A DNA stretch of 64,000 nt from NCBI RefSeq assembly GCF_003268025.1, contig NZ_QLUW01000003.1, positions 310,001 to 374,000 of the forward strand, read 5' to 3'. Below are positions 34,779 through 43,446 of the stretch, piece by piece (the stretch's first letter is position 1; the number at the start of each line of letters is the position of its first letter). Source of the DNA: Paenibacillus montanisoli (lineage in GTDB: Bacteria; Bacillota; Bacilli; Paenibacillales; Paenibacillaceae). Both the position numbers and the translations under genes were made by a program. The notes under the pieces were generated by a model. That model was not told the DNA's origin. It saw only the letters and a list, made by a program, of their open reading frames with translations, and did not search any database.

Positions 34779-36455
34779 TTGAATAAGAACATGGATCGTA
34801 AAACGTTTCTGTCTTATCTAGGAACCGGAGCGGCCGCGTTGGCTGCAGCATCGGCGGGACTGGGTGCTTTGGAGGGCAAAGCGTCCGCAATGTCATCGAC
34901 TGCCGACCATCTGTTCGGCTTTAAAACGAATAAGGTTAGCGGATACTTTGAACCTATTCAACCATCTAACGAAGACAATCTCTTGCTTCCGAAGAACTTC
35001 AAATACGACGTGGTAGCCGCATTCGACGACGTGATTAATACGGCCGGCGAAAAGTTTGGCCAAGGTGCCGATTACAACGCGTTCTTTCCAATCAACGGTT
35101 CCAGCACGCGCGGATTATTGGTAACCAACCATGAATATACCAATATTTTCTTGCTGGGTCCGATTGCCGATGGCAAAATGACGGCGGATCAAATTCAAAA
35201 AAATCTGTACTACCAAGGGATGTCGGTCATCGAAGTATTCCGCGATGAGAACGGCACTTGGAAAATGGACACATTCTCGAAATATGCGCGCCGGATCAAC
35301 GGATTCACGAAGTTTGAACTTACGGGACCGGCAAAAGGTTCTTCCGCGCTTGGGAATGCAACAACCGCAACCGGAACCTTCGCGAACTGCTCCGGCGGAG
35401 TGACGCTCTGGAATACCGCTCTGTCGTGCGAAGAGAACTTCTCTGAAACAGCGGCAGCCTCTAAGCTTCCTGAAACCCATTATGGCTGGGTTGTTGAAAT
35501 CGATCCGTTCGATCAGTCATATCGCAAAAAACATACGGCATTGGGTCGTTTCAACCACGAGAACACCGCTATGGGAATCACCGCTGACGGTAGAATCGTT
35601 GTCTATATGGGCGATGACAAGAAGGACGCATGCGTTTATAAATTCGTAAGTAAAGGCAAATACGATAAATCTAAGGGCCGCAATAACTCCGCTTTGCTGG
35701 AAGACGGCACGCTCTATGTGGCGAATCTTAAAACGGGTAAATGGCTGCCGGTTACGATTGCAGAAGTAAAGAAAGTTCTATCGAACGAAAAGTACAAAAA
35801 TCCGTACGGCATTTCCGGAACAAAAGAAGAGCTGCTCAAAAAGTTCCAAACGCAGGGCGATGTCGTTACGTTCTGTCATGAAGCCGCGTTGCTGGTAGGC
35901 GGAACGCCAACGGACAGACCGGAGGACATCGAGATTTCGCCGTTCGACAACACGGTCTTCATCAGTCACACGAATAACGATACGCATGGCAACATCCACG
36001 GTCACATTACGCGGATTTTCGAAACGGGCAATGATCTAGGGTCGCTGGAATTCGACTTTGAAATTTTCGCGGTCGGCGGCAGACAGTCGGGGTTCAGCTC
36101 GCCGGACAATCTGGCATTCGACTCGAACGGCAATCTCTGGGTCGTTACGGATATCTCCTCCAGCAGCCAAAATAAGGGCGTATTCAAGACATTCATGAAC
36201 AACGGATTGTTTGTTGTTCCGACCGGCGGCAAAGCAAAAGGCACGGCGCTTCAATTCGCTTCGGCTCCGGTAGAATCGGAATTAACAGGCCCGTTCTTTA
36301 CGCCGGACGAACAGACTTTATTCCTTTCGGTACAGCATCCAGGAGAAAATACGACGGACCTTAAAAATCCGACTAGCACGTGGCCGCATCGTAAAGGCGA
36401 GAATATGGCTCGCTGCGGCGTTGTAGCAATCAGCGGTTTTAAACTAGGTCAATAA
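34779..36455 (+). CDS. phoX: PhoX-family (DUF839) phosphatase, Tat-exported
   Basis: Secreted alkaline-phosphatase-like protein of about 558 residues, related to PhoX (calcium/iron beta-propeller). It shows STRGLLVTNHEYTN, GRFNHENTAMGI, RIVVYMGDDKKDACVYKFVS and DRPEDIEISPFDNTVFISHT, which are regions where the family binds metal. The N-terminus MNKNMDRKTFLSYLG followed by an Ala-rich stretch ending in KASA looks like a Tat signal peptide, but the twin arginine is Arg-Lys. I chose TTG 34779, nine bases after GGGGAG; GTG 34770 abuts that site, and ATG 34791 is a further candidate. The tatA and tatC genes follow at once, a layout like phoD-tatAd-tatCd of Bacillus subtilis, suggesting a dedicated translocase and a role in phosphate scavenging. 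Confidence 0.88.
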   Translation: MNKNMDRKTFLSYLGTGAAALAAASAGLGALEGKASAMSSTADHLFGFKTNKVSGYFEPIQPSNEDNLLLPKNFKYDVVAAFDDVINTAGEKFGQGADYNAFFPINGSSTRGLLVTNHEYTNIFLLGPIADGKMTADQIQKNLYYQGMSVIEVFRDENGTWKMDTFSKYARRINGFTKFELTGPAKGSSALGNATTATGTFANCSGGVTLWNTALSCEENFSETAAASKLPETHYGWVVEIDPFDQSYRKKHTALGRFNHENTAMGITADGRIVVYMGDDKKDACVYKFVSKGKYDKSKGRNNSALLEDGTLYVANLKTGKWLPVTIAEVKKVLSNEKYKNPYGISGTKEELLKKFQTQGDVVTFCHEAALLVGGTPTDRPEDIEISPFDNTVFISHTNNDTHGNIHGHITRIFETGNDLGSLEFDFEIFAVGGRQSGFSSPDNLAFDSNGNLWVVTDISSSSQNKGVFKTFMNNGLFVVPTGGKAKGTALQFASAPVESELTGPFFTPDEQTLFLSVQHPGENTTDLKNPTSTWPHRKGENMARCGVVAISGFKLGQ

Positions 36456-36467
36456 GGAGAGGTTATT

Positions 36468-36683
36468 ATGCCATTCGGTAATATTGGAATCGGAGGATTA
36501 GTCTTGATCCTCATCATCGCGCTCATCGTGTTTGGGCCATCCAAGCTGCCAGAGCTTGGCCGCGCATTCGGCAGGACGCTGAGCGAGTTTAAAGGGGCTA
36601 CCCGCGGTCTTGTAAACGGCGAAGACAACGAAGACGACAAACTCGAGGAAAAGCCGAAGACTACCGCTGCGGCAGGCAAGTAA
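36468..36683 (+). CDS. tatA: Twin-arginine translocase subunit TatA
   Basis: Small Tat subunit of 71 residues: one membrane helix ([15 protein letters not shown]), the [20 protein letters not shown] hinge and amphipathic helix typical of TatA, and an acidic tail. AAGGAGAGG precedes the ATG. It lies 12 bases after the PhoX-like gene and 2 bases before tatC. Confidence 0.95.
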   Translation: MPFGNIGIGGLVLILIIALIVFGPSKLPELGRAFGRTLSEFKGATRGLVNGEDNEDDKLEEKPKTTAAAGK

Positions 36684-36685
36684 AA

Positions 36686-37423
36686 ATGAAAAATCCGAAT
36701 GAGCAAAGTGTAATTGGTCATTTGGAGGAGATGCGATCTAGACTGATCCGAACGCTGGTTGCTTTCATCGTGGCAATGGCGGCGGCCTTCATTTATGTGA
36801 AGGATATTTATCAGTGGCTGGTAAGAGACGTTGATCAGAAATTGGTCCTGCTCGGCCCTTCCGATGTCATCTGGGTCTACATGATGATATCGGGGGTCGT
36901 TGCAATAGCCATCACATTGCCGATCGCGGCTTATCAGACATGGAAGTTCGTAACTCCTGCCATGCCTCAGCAGGCGCAGCGTGCAGCCTTAATCTTTATT
37001 CCCGGCATCAGCGCGCTGTTCATCATCGGCATTTGCTTCGGTTACTTCATTTTGTTCCCGATGGTGCTGCACTTCATGGACCAAATGGCCGGGGAAGAAT
37101 TCTCGACGCTGTACACCGCTCAGAAATATTTTACATTCATGATTCATATGACGGTTCCGTTTGGTTTTCTATTCGAAATGCCGGCCATCGTCATGTTTCT
37201 AACGAAGCTGGGCATCCTCAACCCTGCCCGGCTGGCCAAAGCACGCAAGCTGGCCTACTTTATACTGGCAATCGTTGCAGTTACGATCACCCCGCCGGAT
37301 ATTTTATCGGACATTATCGTCATTGTTCCATTGTTCCTGCTTTATGAAATCAGCATCTCGATTTCCAAGTTCGTGTACCGGAAGCAGCTGGCCATGCAAG
37401 ATGATGCGACAGCGCAAGCATAG
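36686..37423 (+). CDS. tatC: Twin-arginine translocase subunit TatC
   Basis: Signal-recognising Tat subunit of 245 residues with six membrane segments. Family motifs are VIGHLEEMRSRLIRTL at the N-terminus, a periplasmic loop ending in VYMMISGVV, the MPQQAQRAALIFIPGISALF stretch, FGFLFEMPAIVMFL, and ILAIVAVTITPPDILSDIIV near the C-terminus. The two-gene TatA-TatC arrangement without TatB is normal for Bacillales. Its partner substrate is probably the PhoX-like protein encoded upstream. Confidence 0.95.
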   Translation: MKNPNEQSVIGHLEEMRSRLIRTLVAFIVAMAAAFIYVKDIYQWLVRDVDQKLVLLGPSDVIWVYMMISGVVAIAITLPIAAYQTWKFVTPAMPQQAQRAALIFIPGISALFIIGICFGYFILFPMVLHFMDQMAGEEFSTLYTAQKYFTFMIHMTVPFGFLFEMPAIVMFLTKLGILNPARLAKARKLAYFILAIVAVTITPPDILSDIIVIVPLFLLYEISISISKFVYRKQLAMQDDATAQA

Positions 37424-37425
37424 TC

Positions 37426-37457
37426 AAAAAAGAGCAGCCCCACAGGCTGCTCTTTTT
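37426..37457 (+). terminator. Bidirectional terminator between tatC and the M15 peptidase gene
   Basis: AAAAAAGAGCAGCC pairs with GGCTGCTCTTTTT across a short CCACA loop; T-tracts on both strands serve the two convergent genes. Confidence 0.9.
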
Positions 37458-37462
37458 CTGCC

Positions 37463-38290
37463 CTAGGCAGGCGGGGTAACGCCATTAAGAAGATCCCAGG
37501 TCTTCAGTCCAAACGTATATTGGAAATGCGGATAATCCACGATGCTCTTGAACGTTCCGCCCCATTCCAACCCTACCTGCTGTCCAAGACGTCCCATTTT
37601 TATGAACTTTTCGTTATCGGTCGTGATCTCGCCGTTCTCGTATGGTGCGGCGTCAAAGGCTAACCCCCAGTTATGATAAGAGTCTCCTCCTCTGGCATTG
37701 GTTACGATATCCCCTGGCAGCCACCTGCCTTGAGCGAATAAACGGTCTTGATCGTCCCAGCTTCGAAATGCATAGGTAATGCGAACATCTAGTTGATTTT
37801 GCCGGGTTAAGTCAAGAAATCTTCTTGCCAGAGCCGCAACATGCGGATTCAACGAACTGAGGTCATTGGAGCTCGGACGAACTTCATAGCTATGTTTAGG
37901 ATGCGGATCAAATAATCTGCGCCGTGTCCTCGGCTCCACGATTCCCGACGGATACAGCCCGTTATCTCTCTGGAATTGCTGCACGGCTTGCGTGGTATTT
38001 GCCCCAAACCATCCGTCAGGATATCCTGCTCTATACCCCCTTGAGTTTAGTAATTTTTGCACCGCTTTAACATTTTCGGTTAAGACCTTCCATGTATCGG
38101 GGCCTACGATGCCGTCCGAAACGAGATCGAATCGGTCTTGAAAGTTTTTAGTTGCATTACTCGTCTTGATATCAAAATTACCGTCAATGGCAAAACCGTT
38201 ATAATTCAGGGCTAATCCATTTAAATTCATTTGGTACAATCTAACGTAATAGCCCGTTGAACCTAATTGAATGATGGGCAGAGTCGACAC
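37463..38290 (-). CDS. M15-family L,D-/D,D-peptidase with two peptidoglycan-binding domains
   Basis: Cell-wall hydrolase of 275 residues. Two tandem PG_binding_1 domains (about 8-70, ending DGIVGPDTWKVL; and about 72-125, AVQKLLNSRGYRAGYPDGWF) precede a peptidase M15 domain (about 140-265). The latter has the zinc motif SYHNWGLAFD (SxHxxGxAxD) and the later DYPHFQ histidine, as in CwlK-like endopeptidases and phage endolysins. There is no signal peptide, as in endolysins or some spore-related hydrolases. The start is a GTG at 38290, about ten bases after AGGAGGG. No phage genes lie nearby. Confidence 0.85.
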   Translation of the reverse strand: MSTLPIIQLGSTGYYVRLYQMNLNGLALNYNGFAIDGNFDIKTSNATKNFQDRFDLVSDGIVGPDTWKVLTENVKAVQKLLNSRGYRAGYPDGWFGANTTQAVQQFQRDNGLYPSGIVEPRTRRRLFDPHPKHSYEVRPSSNDLSSLNPHVAALARRFLDLTRQNQLDVRITYAFRSWDDQDRLFAQGRWLPGDIVTNARGGDSYHNWGLAFDAAPYENGEITTDNEKFIKMGRLGQQVGLEWGGTFKSIVDYPHFQYTFGLKTWDLLNGVTPPA

Positions 38291-38496
38291 GGATGTTTTA
38301 CCCTCCTAGAATCATTGTACCACTAGTGTATGGGCAAAGGCCCTTGTCCGGTTCCAACAAGCGGCCCCAAAGTACAAGTCGGCGCTGCAAGACGAATTTA
38401 CAAAAACCGCTCACTCATTTAACGAATATAAAATACAGGCTCGATATCATGAAGGAGGAAAGTAAAAATCGTTTTGTAACCGAGAGGAGAGCGAGC

Positions 38497-39354
38497 ATGA
38501 AACTGGTACTGATGGGAGATTTGCATTATCACGAAAGCGATGAGGCGTTTCCGGGATGGCTGGAGGCGCGTGCCGTCTTTTATCAGACGCTGCTTGGGCA
38601 ATTTATGGACGAGGATGGCGAATTCCATATTTCGCTTGGCGACTTGACGAATTTCGGGTCTTCCGTAGAGCTTCGGGAAGTCTATGAGTACCTGCGGCGC
38701 AGCGACCGGACATTTATCCATGTGCTGGGCAATCACGATCTCTATGCGCAGCCGAGACGCGACGTGCTTGAAATCACCGGGGGCCAGCGATATCAAGCCA
38801 TCATGACCGATAAGGCGATGCTCGTGTTTCTGGATACGGCCAAAGAGATGGATTTCGAAGACTGGGGAGGCTGGGTCGACGAGGAACAGCTGGAGTGGCT
38901 GGAGCGCATGGTCAAAGCTTCCGGTACGAAGCCGCTTCTCGTCTTTGGCCATCACCCGGTATATAACACGACAAAACGATCGGAAACAGATAAAGGATCG
39001 ATCGATCCGAGCATCGATATGTGGCGGATCCTTAATCAGAAAGAAGGAACGGGCATCTACTTCAACGGCCATACCCATGTCGACTCGATCGCTCATCAAG
39101 GAAATTGGGTGTTTGTCCAATTATCCGCCTGTCTGGATCAGCCCGGGTTTCGGGTCGTGGACATGGATGGGGAAGAGATTCGCATCTCGGCTGTCGATGT
39201 TGCGGATGGCGGCTTTGCGGACCATGCGGCGACGCTTCACCGCCACATGAAGTATTTTACCCCTAACCCGGACGCACGCGGGTCAGCCGCCGACCGGGAG
39301 CTCATTATTCCTCTTCGGCGGACCGTTCAATCGCCGCTGGGGCAGAAGCGATGA
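38497..39354 (+). CDS. Calcineurin-like metallophosphoesterase
   Basis: Phosphoesterase of 285 residues with the full two-metal motif set: GDLHYHE (Asp8, His10), GDLTNFG, GNHDLYAQ, FGHHPVY and NGHTHVD. The ATG at 38497 follows GAGAGGAG; a longer upstream frame lacks a ribosome site and homology. It overlaps glpP by four bases (ATGA), so it belongs to the glycerol-phosphate operon. There it may hydrolyse glycerophosphodiesters (GpdQ-like) or another phosphate ester; the substrate is inferred from context. Confidence 0.85.
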   Translation: MKLVLMGDLHYHESDEAFPGWLEARAVFYQTLLGQFMDEDGEFHISLGDLTNFGSSVELREVYEYLRRSDRTFIHVLGNHDLYAQPRRDVLEITGGQRYQAIMTDKAMLVFLDTAKEMDFEDWGGWVDEEQLEWLERMVKASGTKPLLVFGHHPVYNTTKRSETDKGSIDPSIDMWRILNQKEGTGIYFNGHTHVDSIAHQGNWVFVQLSACLDQPGFRVVDMDGEEIRISAVDVADGGFADHAATLHRHMKYFTPNPDARGSAADRELIIPLRRTVQSPLGQKR

Positions 39355-39977
39355 AGCCTTTCAATCATCGCGAGACGTTCTTTAGCGGACTCGCCGCCCA
39401 TCGGATGATCGCCTCGATTAAAGAACCGAAGCATATTGAAATCGCGTTGAAGCACCGGCACCAGCTGAGCGGCGTTTTTCTGCTGACCGGTCACATCGGC
39501 GTCTTGAAAGGCTATGTCGACCTGTTCAACGCCCATCGCCTGCCCGTCTTTCTCCATTTGGAAAAGATCGGCGGCTTGAGCACGGACCTGCACGGCCTCG
39601 ATTATTTGGCGAAGGTGATTAAGCCTGCCGGCATCATTACGACGAAGACGAACGTCGTGAAAACGGCAAAGAAAATGGGCTTGATCACCATCCAACGATT
39701 CTTCCTGATCGATACCGAGGGACTCGACAACATCTCCAAAAGCTTATGCCAAACCGAGCCCGATATCATTGAGGTCATGCCTGCGCGAATTCCGGAAATG
39801 ATCGGCAGGGTTAAAGCGTTTACCCATCTCCCGGTAATTACCGGAGGGCTGCTGTTCGAATGCGATCAGGCGTTGGAATGCCTGAATCATGGGGCAACGG
39901 CCATCACGTCCTCTAAGCCGGAGCTATGGACATGCGCAAGCGCGTTTCAAGGAGCGGGCGCGTTTATGATTTCTTAG
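39351..39977 (+). CDS. glpP: Glycerol-3-phosphate-responsive antiterminator GlpP
   Basis: RNA-binding antiterminator of 208 residues. With glycerol-3-phosphate bound, GlpP lets RNA polymerase read through leader terminators of glp genes. Family features are HRMIASIKEP, FLLTGHIGVLKGYVDLF, FLHLEKIGGLSTD, PAGIITTKTNVVKTAKKMGL, IEVMPARIPEMI and the ending HGATAITSSKPELW. It is translationally coupled to the metallophosphoesterase gene. A terminator-containing leader just downstream (40058-40110), before ugpB, is its likely target. Confidence 0.92.
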   Translation: MKPFNHRETFFSGLAAHRMIASIKEPKHIEIALKHRHQLSGVFLLTGHIGVLKGYVDLFNAHRLPVFLHLEKIGGLSTDLHGLDYLAKVIKPAGIITTKTNVVKTAKKMGLITIQRFFLIDTEGLDNISKSLCQTEPDIIEVMPARIPEMIGRVKAFTHLPVITGGLLFECDQALECLNHGATAITSSKPELWTCASAFQGAGAFMIS

Positions 39978-40057
39978 CAATCCGGTAACACAGCATTAAT
40001 AAATGTCGCTTATCATAAGTGATGTCAAGTAAATAGAAATAGGTTGGAGTAACGGAG

Positions 40058-40110
40058 AAACCTGGTCAAGCTGCAGACGTCCATCGTCAGCGGCTGGATT
40101 CAGGTTTTTT
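40058..40110 (+). promoter_or_regulatory. Leader terminator, probable GlpP antitermination target
   Basis: Outer stem AAACCTG (40058-40064) pairs with CAGGTTT (40101-40107), enclosing an inner GACG/CGTC hairpin, and a run of seven T follows. It sits between glpP and ugpB, ahead of the ugpB ribosome site. The GTAACGGAGAAACC context resembles leaders of glp genes in Bacillus. It should stop transcription unless GlpP with glycerol-3-phosphate is bound. Confidence 0.75.
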
Positions 40111-40145
40111 TATGCTGCAATCCATTAATGGAGGGAATGGAGAAA

Positions 40146-41501
40146 ATGGTTAAGAAGCTTACTGGACTCACGCTTTCGATTATGATGACTACGGTTCTGG
40201 CTGCATGCGGAGCGGCGAACGATTCGGCTAACGGGGGAGAAACGACGGGCGCAAGCAGTAACGCTGCCGCCAATGTCAACGCTAACGCCAACGAGACGGC
40301 GTCTGCTCCGGCGGAGAAGATTAAGATCAAATATTGGTACGCCTTCGGGGAGAAAATCGAGGAAGCCAAGCAGCACCTGGTTCAAGAGTTTAACGCTTCG
40401 CAAGACAAATACGAAGTCGTTGCCGAGCATCAAGGCAACTACGACGATCTTCACGCCAAGGTGCAAGCCGCGTTCGCTGCAGGCGATGCGCCGGCGGTTA
40501 CCGATCTCGAAATCGCCTCCACCGGCGTGTTCGCCCGGTCCGGCATGCTGCAGGAGCTGACGGAGTACGCCGAGCGCGACAAGGACGAGCTGCAATTGGA
40601 CGATTTCAACAAAGGCTTGATGGGGAACGCGTACGTTGACGGCAAGCTGTTCGGCCTTCCGTTCATGCGCAGCACCCCTATTCTCTATAAGAACGTCACG
40701 ATGCTGAAGGAAGCGGGACTCGATCCGGCCGGCCCGAAGACGTGGGGCGAATTGGAGGAGTATTCCCGAGTGCTGAAGGAAAAAGGCAAGCTCGGCATGA
40801 CGGTGCCTGCCGACATTTGGTTCTATGAAGGACTTGTCGCTCAGAGCGGCGGACAAATGCTTTCGGATGACGGCAAATCGGTCTTGTTTAATTCGCCGGA
40901 GGGCGTGGAGCCGGTGGCGTTCTGGAAGAAGCTGGCCACCGAGAAGCTGATCAAGATTCCTGTAGGCGACGAAGCGGGAGCGACGGCGGATAAAGATTTC
41001 GCCAACCAGCTGTCCGCGTTCAAATTCGCCTCGACGGCCGGCGTAACCGGCACGCTGGAAATCGCCAAAGCGAACGGCTTCGAGATGGAAACGGCGTTTA
41101 TGCCTTCGAACAAGAGCTACGGCGTTCCGACGGGCGGCTGCCAGCTGGTCATGACGTCCAAGAGCAGCGACGAAGAGAAGGAAGCGGCATGGGCTTTCAT
41201 CAAATTCATGACGACCAAAGAAAATACCATCTATCAGCATAAGCATGTCGGCTACTTGCCAACCCGCATGTCCGCGGTGGAAAGCGAAGAGATGCAGGAG
41301 CACTTCAAGCAATTCCCGCAGTACAAAGTAGCGTTCGACCAGCTCGAATATGCGCGGCCTCGTCCGATGGAGACCGCTTATCCGGAAGTCGCCAAGCTGA
41401 TCAGGGAAGCGATCGAGAAAGCGATCTTGACCCCGGATGTCGAGCCTAAGGCAGCGTTGGATGAAGCGGCGGATAAAGCGAACAAACTGCTCGCGAAATA
41501 A
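40146..41501 (+). CDS. ugpB: Glycerol-3-phosphate-type ABC transporter substrate-binding lipoprotein (UgpB-like)
   Basis: Binding lipoprotein of about 451 residues; lipobox TVLAAC (Cys21), Asn/Ala-rich linker, mature domain starting KIKIKYWYAFGEKIEE. It is UgpB-like: EFNASQDKYEVVAEHQGNYDDLHAKVQAA and PTGGCQLVMTSKS are typical. I chose the ATG at 40146, ten bases after GGAGGG; the ATGs at 40128 and 40137 overlap or abut that site. It follows the GlpP-type leader and precedes UgpC, UgpA, UgpE and GlpQ, so glycerol-3-phosphate or glycerophosphodiesters are the likely ligand. Confidence 0.9.
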   Translation: MVKKLTGLTLSIMMTTVLAACGAANDSANGGETTGASSNAAANVNANANETASAPAEKIKIKYWYAFGEKIEEAKQHLVQEFNASQDKYEVVAEHQGNYDDLHAKVQAAFAAGDAPAVTDLEIASTGVFARSGMLQELTEYAERDKDELQLDDFNKGLMGNAYVDGKLFGLPFMRSTPILYKNVTMLKEAGLDPAGPKTWGELEEYSRVLKEKGKLGMTVPADIWFYEGLVAQSGGQMLSDDGKSVLFNSPEGVEPVAFWKKLATEKLIKIPVGDEAGATADKDFANQLSAFKFASTAGVTGTLEIAKANGFEMETAFMPSNKSYGVPTGGCQLVMTSKSSDEEKEAAWAFIKFMTTKENTIYQHKHVGYLPTRMSAVESEEMQEHFKQFPQYKVAFDQLEYARPRPMETAYPEVAKLIREAIEKAILTPDVEPKAALDEAADKANKLLAK

Positions 41502-41531
41502 ATAAGTCACAACAACGAGAGGTAGCGGAAT

Positions 41532-42410
41532 ATGGGAAACGAGAATCGGTTGTCATCGATCAAGGTCATTCTGTTCGATATGGATGGCACGCTCTATCAG
41601 GAGGATACGTTTCTGAACCGCTATATCCGCTACATGCTGGAGGATACGGACCGGGAGCACGAGACGGAAGCGGCAATCGGCATCGGCAGAGCGATTTTGT
41701 CCGACAGCCATCCTTTCCGGTTCGGCCATTTCTATCACGCGCAGGACGATAATGTGCTAGTAGGACAGGAAGACGGCTTCGTCCATGGACTTACATGGGA
41801 AGGGGAGAGCGTTGCCGGGTTAAATCCCGGCGCTCCTTCCCCCGACCTGATCCACATCGGCGATCCGTGGTGCATCGCGGCGGTGCTTGCCCGTAAATAC
41901 AAGCTTCCCGAAGAGAAGCTGAGGCTGGCGTTCGAACGCGTCCGCAAGGAAATGATTGCGGAGCCGTACCGGTTTGCCTACCGCAGCGATTTGTTTCAGG
42001 CGATCGAGGCGCTGGATGCGGTGGACCGGAAAATCGTCATGACGAACACCTATCTCGAATCCGGAATCGAGTTTCTTGAGTACATGGGGATATCCCATAT
42101 CTTCGACGGGGTGTTCTGCGGCGCGGAGAAGCCGCTCGGCATTGAGCGCCTGTTCAAGGCGCTTCTGCAGGAGGGCTATCGGTCTCATGAAATTTTGTCG
42201 ATCGGAGACAATCCGTGGAACGACCTGCATCCCGTCAAGCGATTAGGCGGCATGACCTGCTTTATTTCGCCTTACGAAAGCGCGGATCCGGAGCCTTGGA
42301 ATTGGCGACTGACGACGCTTGATGAACTGAAGAAGCTGCTGCAAGACATTCAGACGAACAAGACAAGGAGGGAGTTCTCGGATGGCGAAGATCGAGCTCA
42401 AGCATATTAG
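41532..42410 (+). CDS. HAD-family hydrolase (phosphatase)
   Basis: Haloacid-dehalogenase-type phosphatase of 292 residues: motif I FDMDGTL (nucleophile Asp16, acid Asp18), a large cap domain (about 25-150), motif II MTNT, a lysine at AEKPLG and motif IV GDNPWND. GAGAGG precedes the ATG. Its end overlaps the ugpC start by 29 bases. Set inside the Ugp operon, it may dephosphorylate glycerol-3-phosphate to glycerol, but the substrate is inferred only. Confidence 0.85.
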   Translation: MGNENRLSSIKVILFDMDGTLYQEDTFLNRYIRYMLEDTDREHETEAAIGIGRAILSDSHPFRFGHFYHAQDDNVLVGQEDGFVHGLTWEGESVAGLNPGAPSPDLIHIGDPWCIAAVLARKYKLPEEKLRLAFERVRKEMIAEPYRFAYRSDLFQAIEALDAVDRKIVMTNTYLESGIEFLEYMGISHIFDGVFCGAEKPLGIERLFKALLQEGYRSHEILSIGDNPWNDLHPVKRLGGMTCFISPYESADPEPWNWRLTTLDELKKLLQDIQTNKTRREFSDGEDRAQAY

Positions 42411-43446
42411 CAAGAAGTTCAAGGATGAAACGATCATTCAGGATTTGAACTTAACGATCAAGGACGGATCGTTCACGGTGCTCGTCGGTCCGTCCGGATG
42501 CGGAAAATCGACGACGCTGCGGATGATTGCGGGGCTGGAGAAAGCAAGCGGCGGCGAAATCTGGATCGGGGGCGAGTGCGTCAACGATACGGCGCCCGGA
42601 CTGCGCGACGTCGCGATGGTGTTTCAAAATTACGCCTTGTATCCGACCATGTCGGTACGAGGCAACATCGAATTCGGCCTGAAGAACAGAGGCGTGGCGA
42701 AGAGCGAGCGGGAAGCGCTCGTGAACGACATTTCGGAAATCGTCGGCTTGAAGCCTCACTTGGATAAGAAGCCGCAAAGCCTGTCCGGCGGACAGCGCCA
42801 GCGGGTTGCGCTTGCCCGGGCGATGGTGAAGAAGCCGAAGGTGTTCATTCTCGACGAGCCGCTGTCGAATTTGGACGCCAAGCTGCGGAACCAGATGAGA
42901 ACGGAGCTGATTCAGCTGCATCGGCGTCTTGGCACGACCTTTGTCTACGTGACCCATGATCAGGTGGAAGCGATGTCGATGGGCGACGAAATCGTCGTCA
43001 TGAACGGCGGCGTCATCCAGCAGGCCGAATCGCCGCTGAAGCTGTATCATGACCCGGCCAATCTGTTCACGGCGCAGTTTATCGGAACGCCCGCTATGAA
43101 CATGATGAACATTCGGGATGTGAGAGGGCTTGGTTTAACGGCGGGCGAACAAGTCGGCTTCGTCGGCTTCCGCCCCGAGCAGGCGCACATTCAAGAAGCA
43201 GGCATGATTGGCGACGGCTATAAGCTGGAAGGCGAGATCATTACGCGAGAGAGCTTAGGCGCTGAAAATATTTACCAGATCCAATCCCGAACCGGCATCT
43301 TCTTCGTGAAGACGTTTCTCGAACCGCTCGTGGAGGATGCGCAAGTCACGGTCGTTGTCCCGTACGACCAGCTCTATTATTTCGCTCCGAACGGCGAGCG
43401 GCTGCGCGGCATTTCCGCCCGCGCGGCAGGGGGGAATGTGACATGA
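42382..43446 (+). CDS. ugpC: ABC transporter ATP-binding protein, UgpC/MsmX type
   Basis: ATPase subunit of 354 residues: Walker A GPSGCGKST (36-44), Q-loop VFQNYALYP, signature LSGGQRQR (about 134), Walker B VFILDEP (about 154-160), switch His in YVTHDQ, and a C-terminal TOBE/regulatory domain of the MalK family (GFRPEQAHI). AAGGAGGG precedes the ATG. It is the only sugar-type ATPase in the window, so besides the Ugp permeases it could energise transporters A-D, as MsmX does in Bacillus; that is a possibility, not shown. Confidence 0.93.
   Translation: MAKIELKHISKKFKDETIIQDLNLTIKDGSFTVLVGPSGCGKSTTLRMIAGLEKASGGEIWIGGECVNDTAPGLRDVAMVFQNYALYPTMSVRGNIEFGLKNRGVAKSEREALVNDISEIVGLKPHLDKKPQSLSGGQRQRVALARAMVKKPKVFILDEPLSNLDAKLRNQMRTELIQLHRRLGTTFVYVTHDQVEAMSMGDEIVVMNGGVIQQAESPLKLYHDPANLFTAQFIGTPAMNMMNIRDVRGLGLTAGEQVGFVGFRPEQAHIQEAGMIGDGYKLEGEIITRESLGAENIYQIQSRTGIFFVKTFLEPLVEDAQVTVVVPYDQLYYFAPNGERLRGISARAAGGNVT

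Noticed and set aside
40125..41510. Long minus-strand open frame (461 codons) opposite ugpB
   Set aside because: It lies fully antisense to a well-supported binding-protein gene, has Arg/His/Leu-rich low-complexity content typical of antisense frames in GC-rich DNA, and no ribosome site or family motif.
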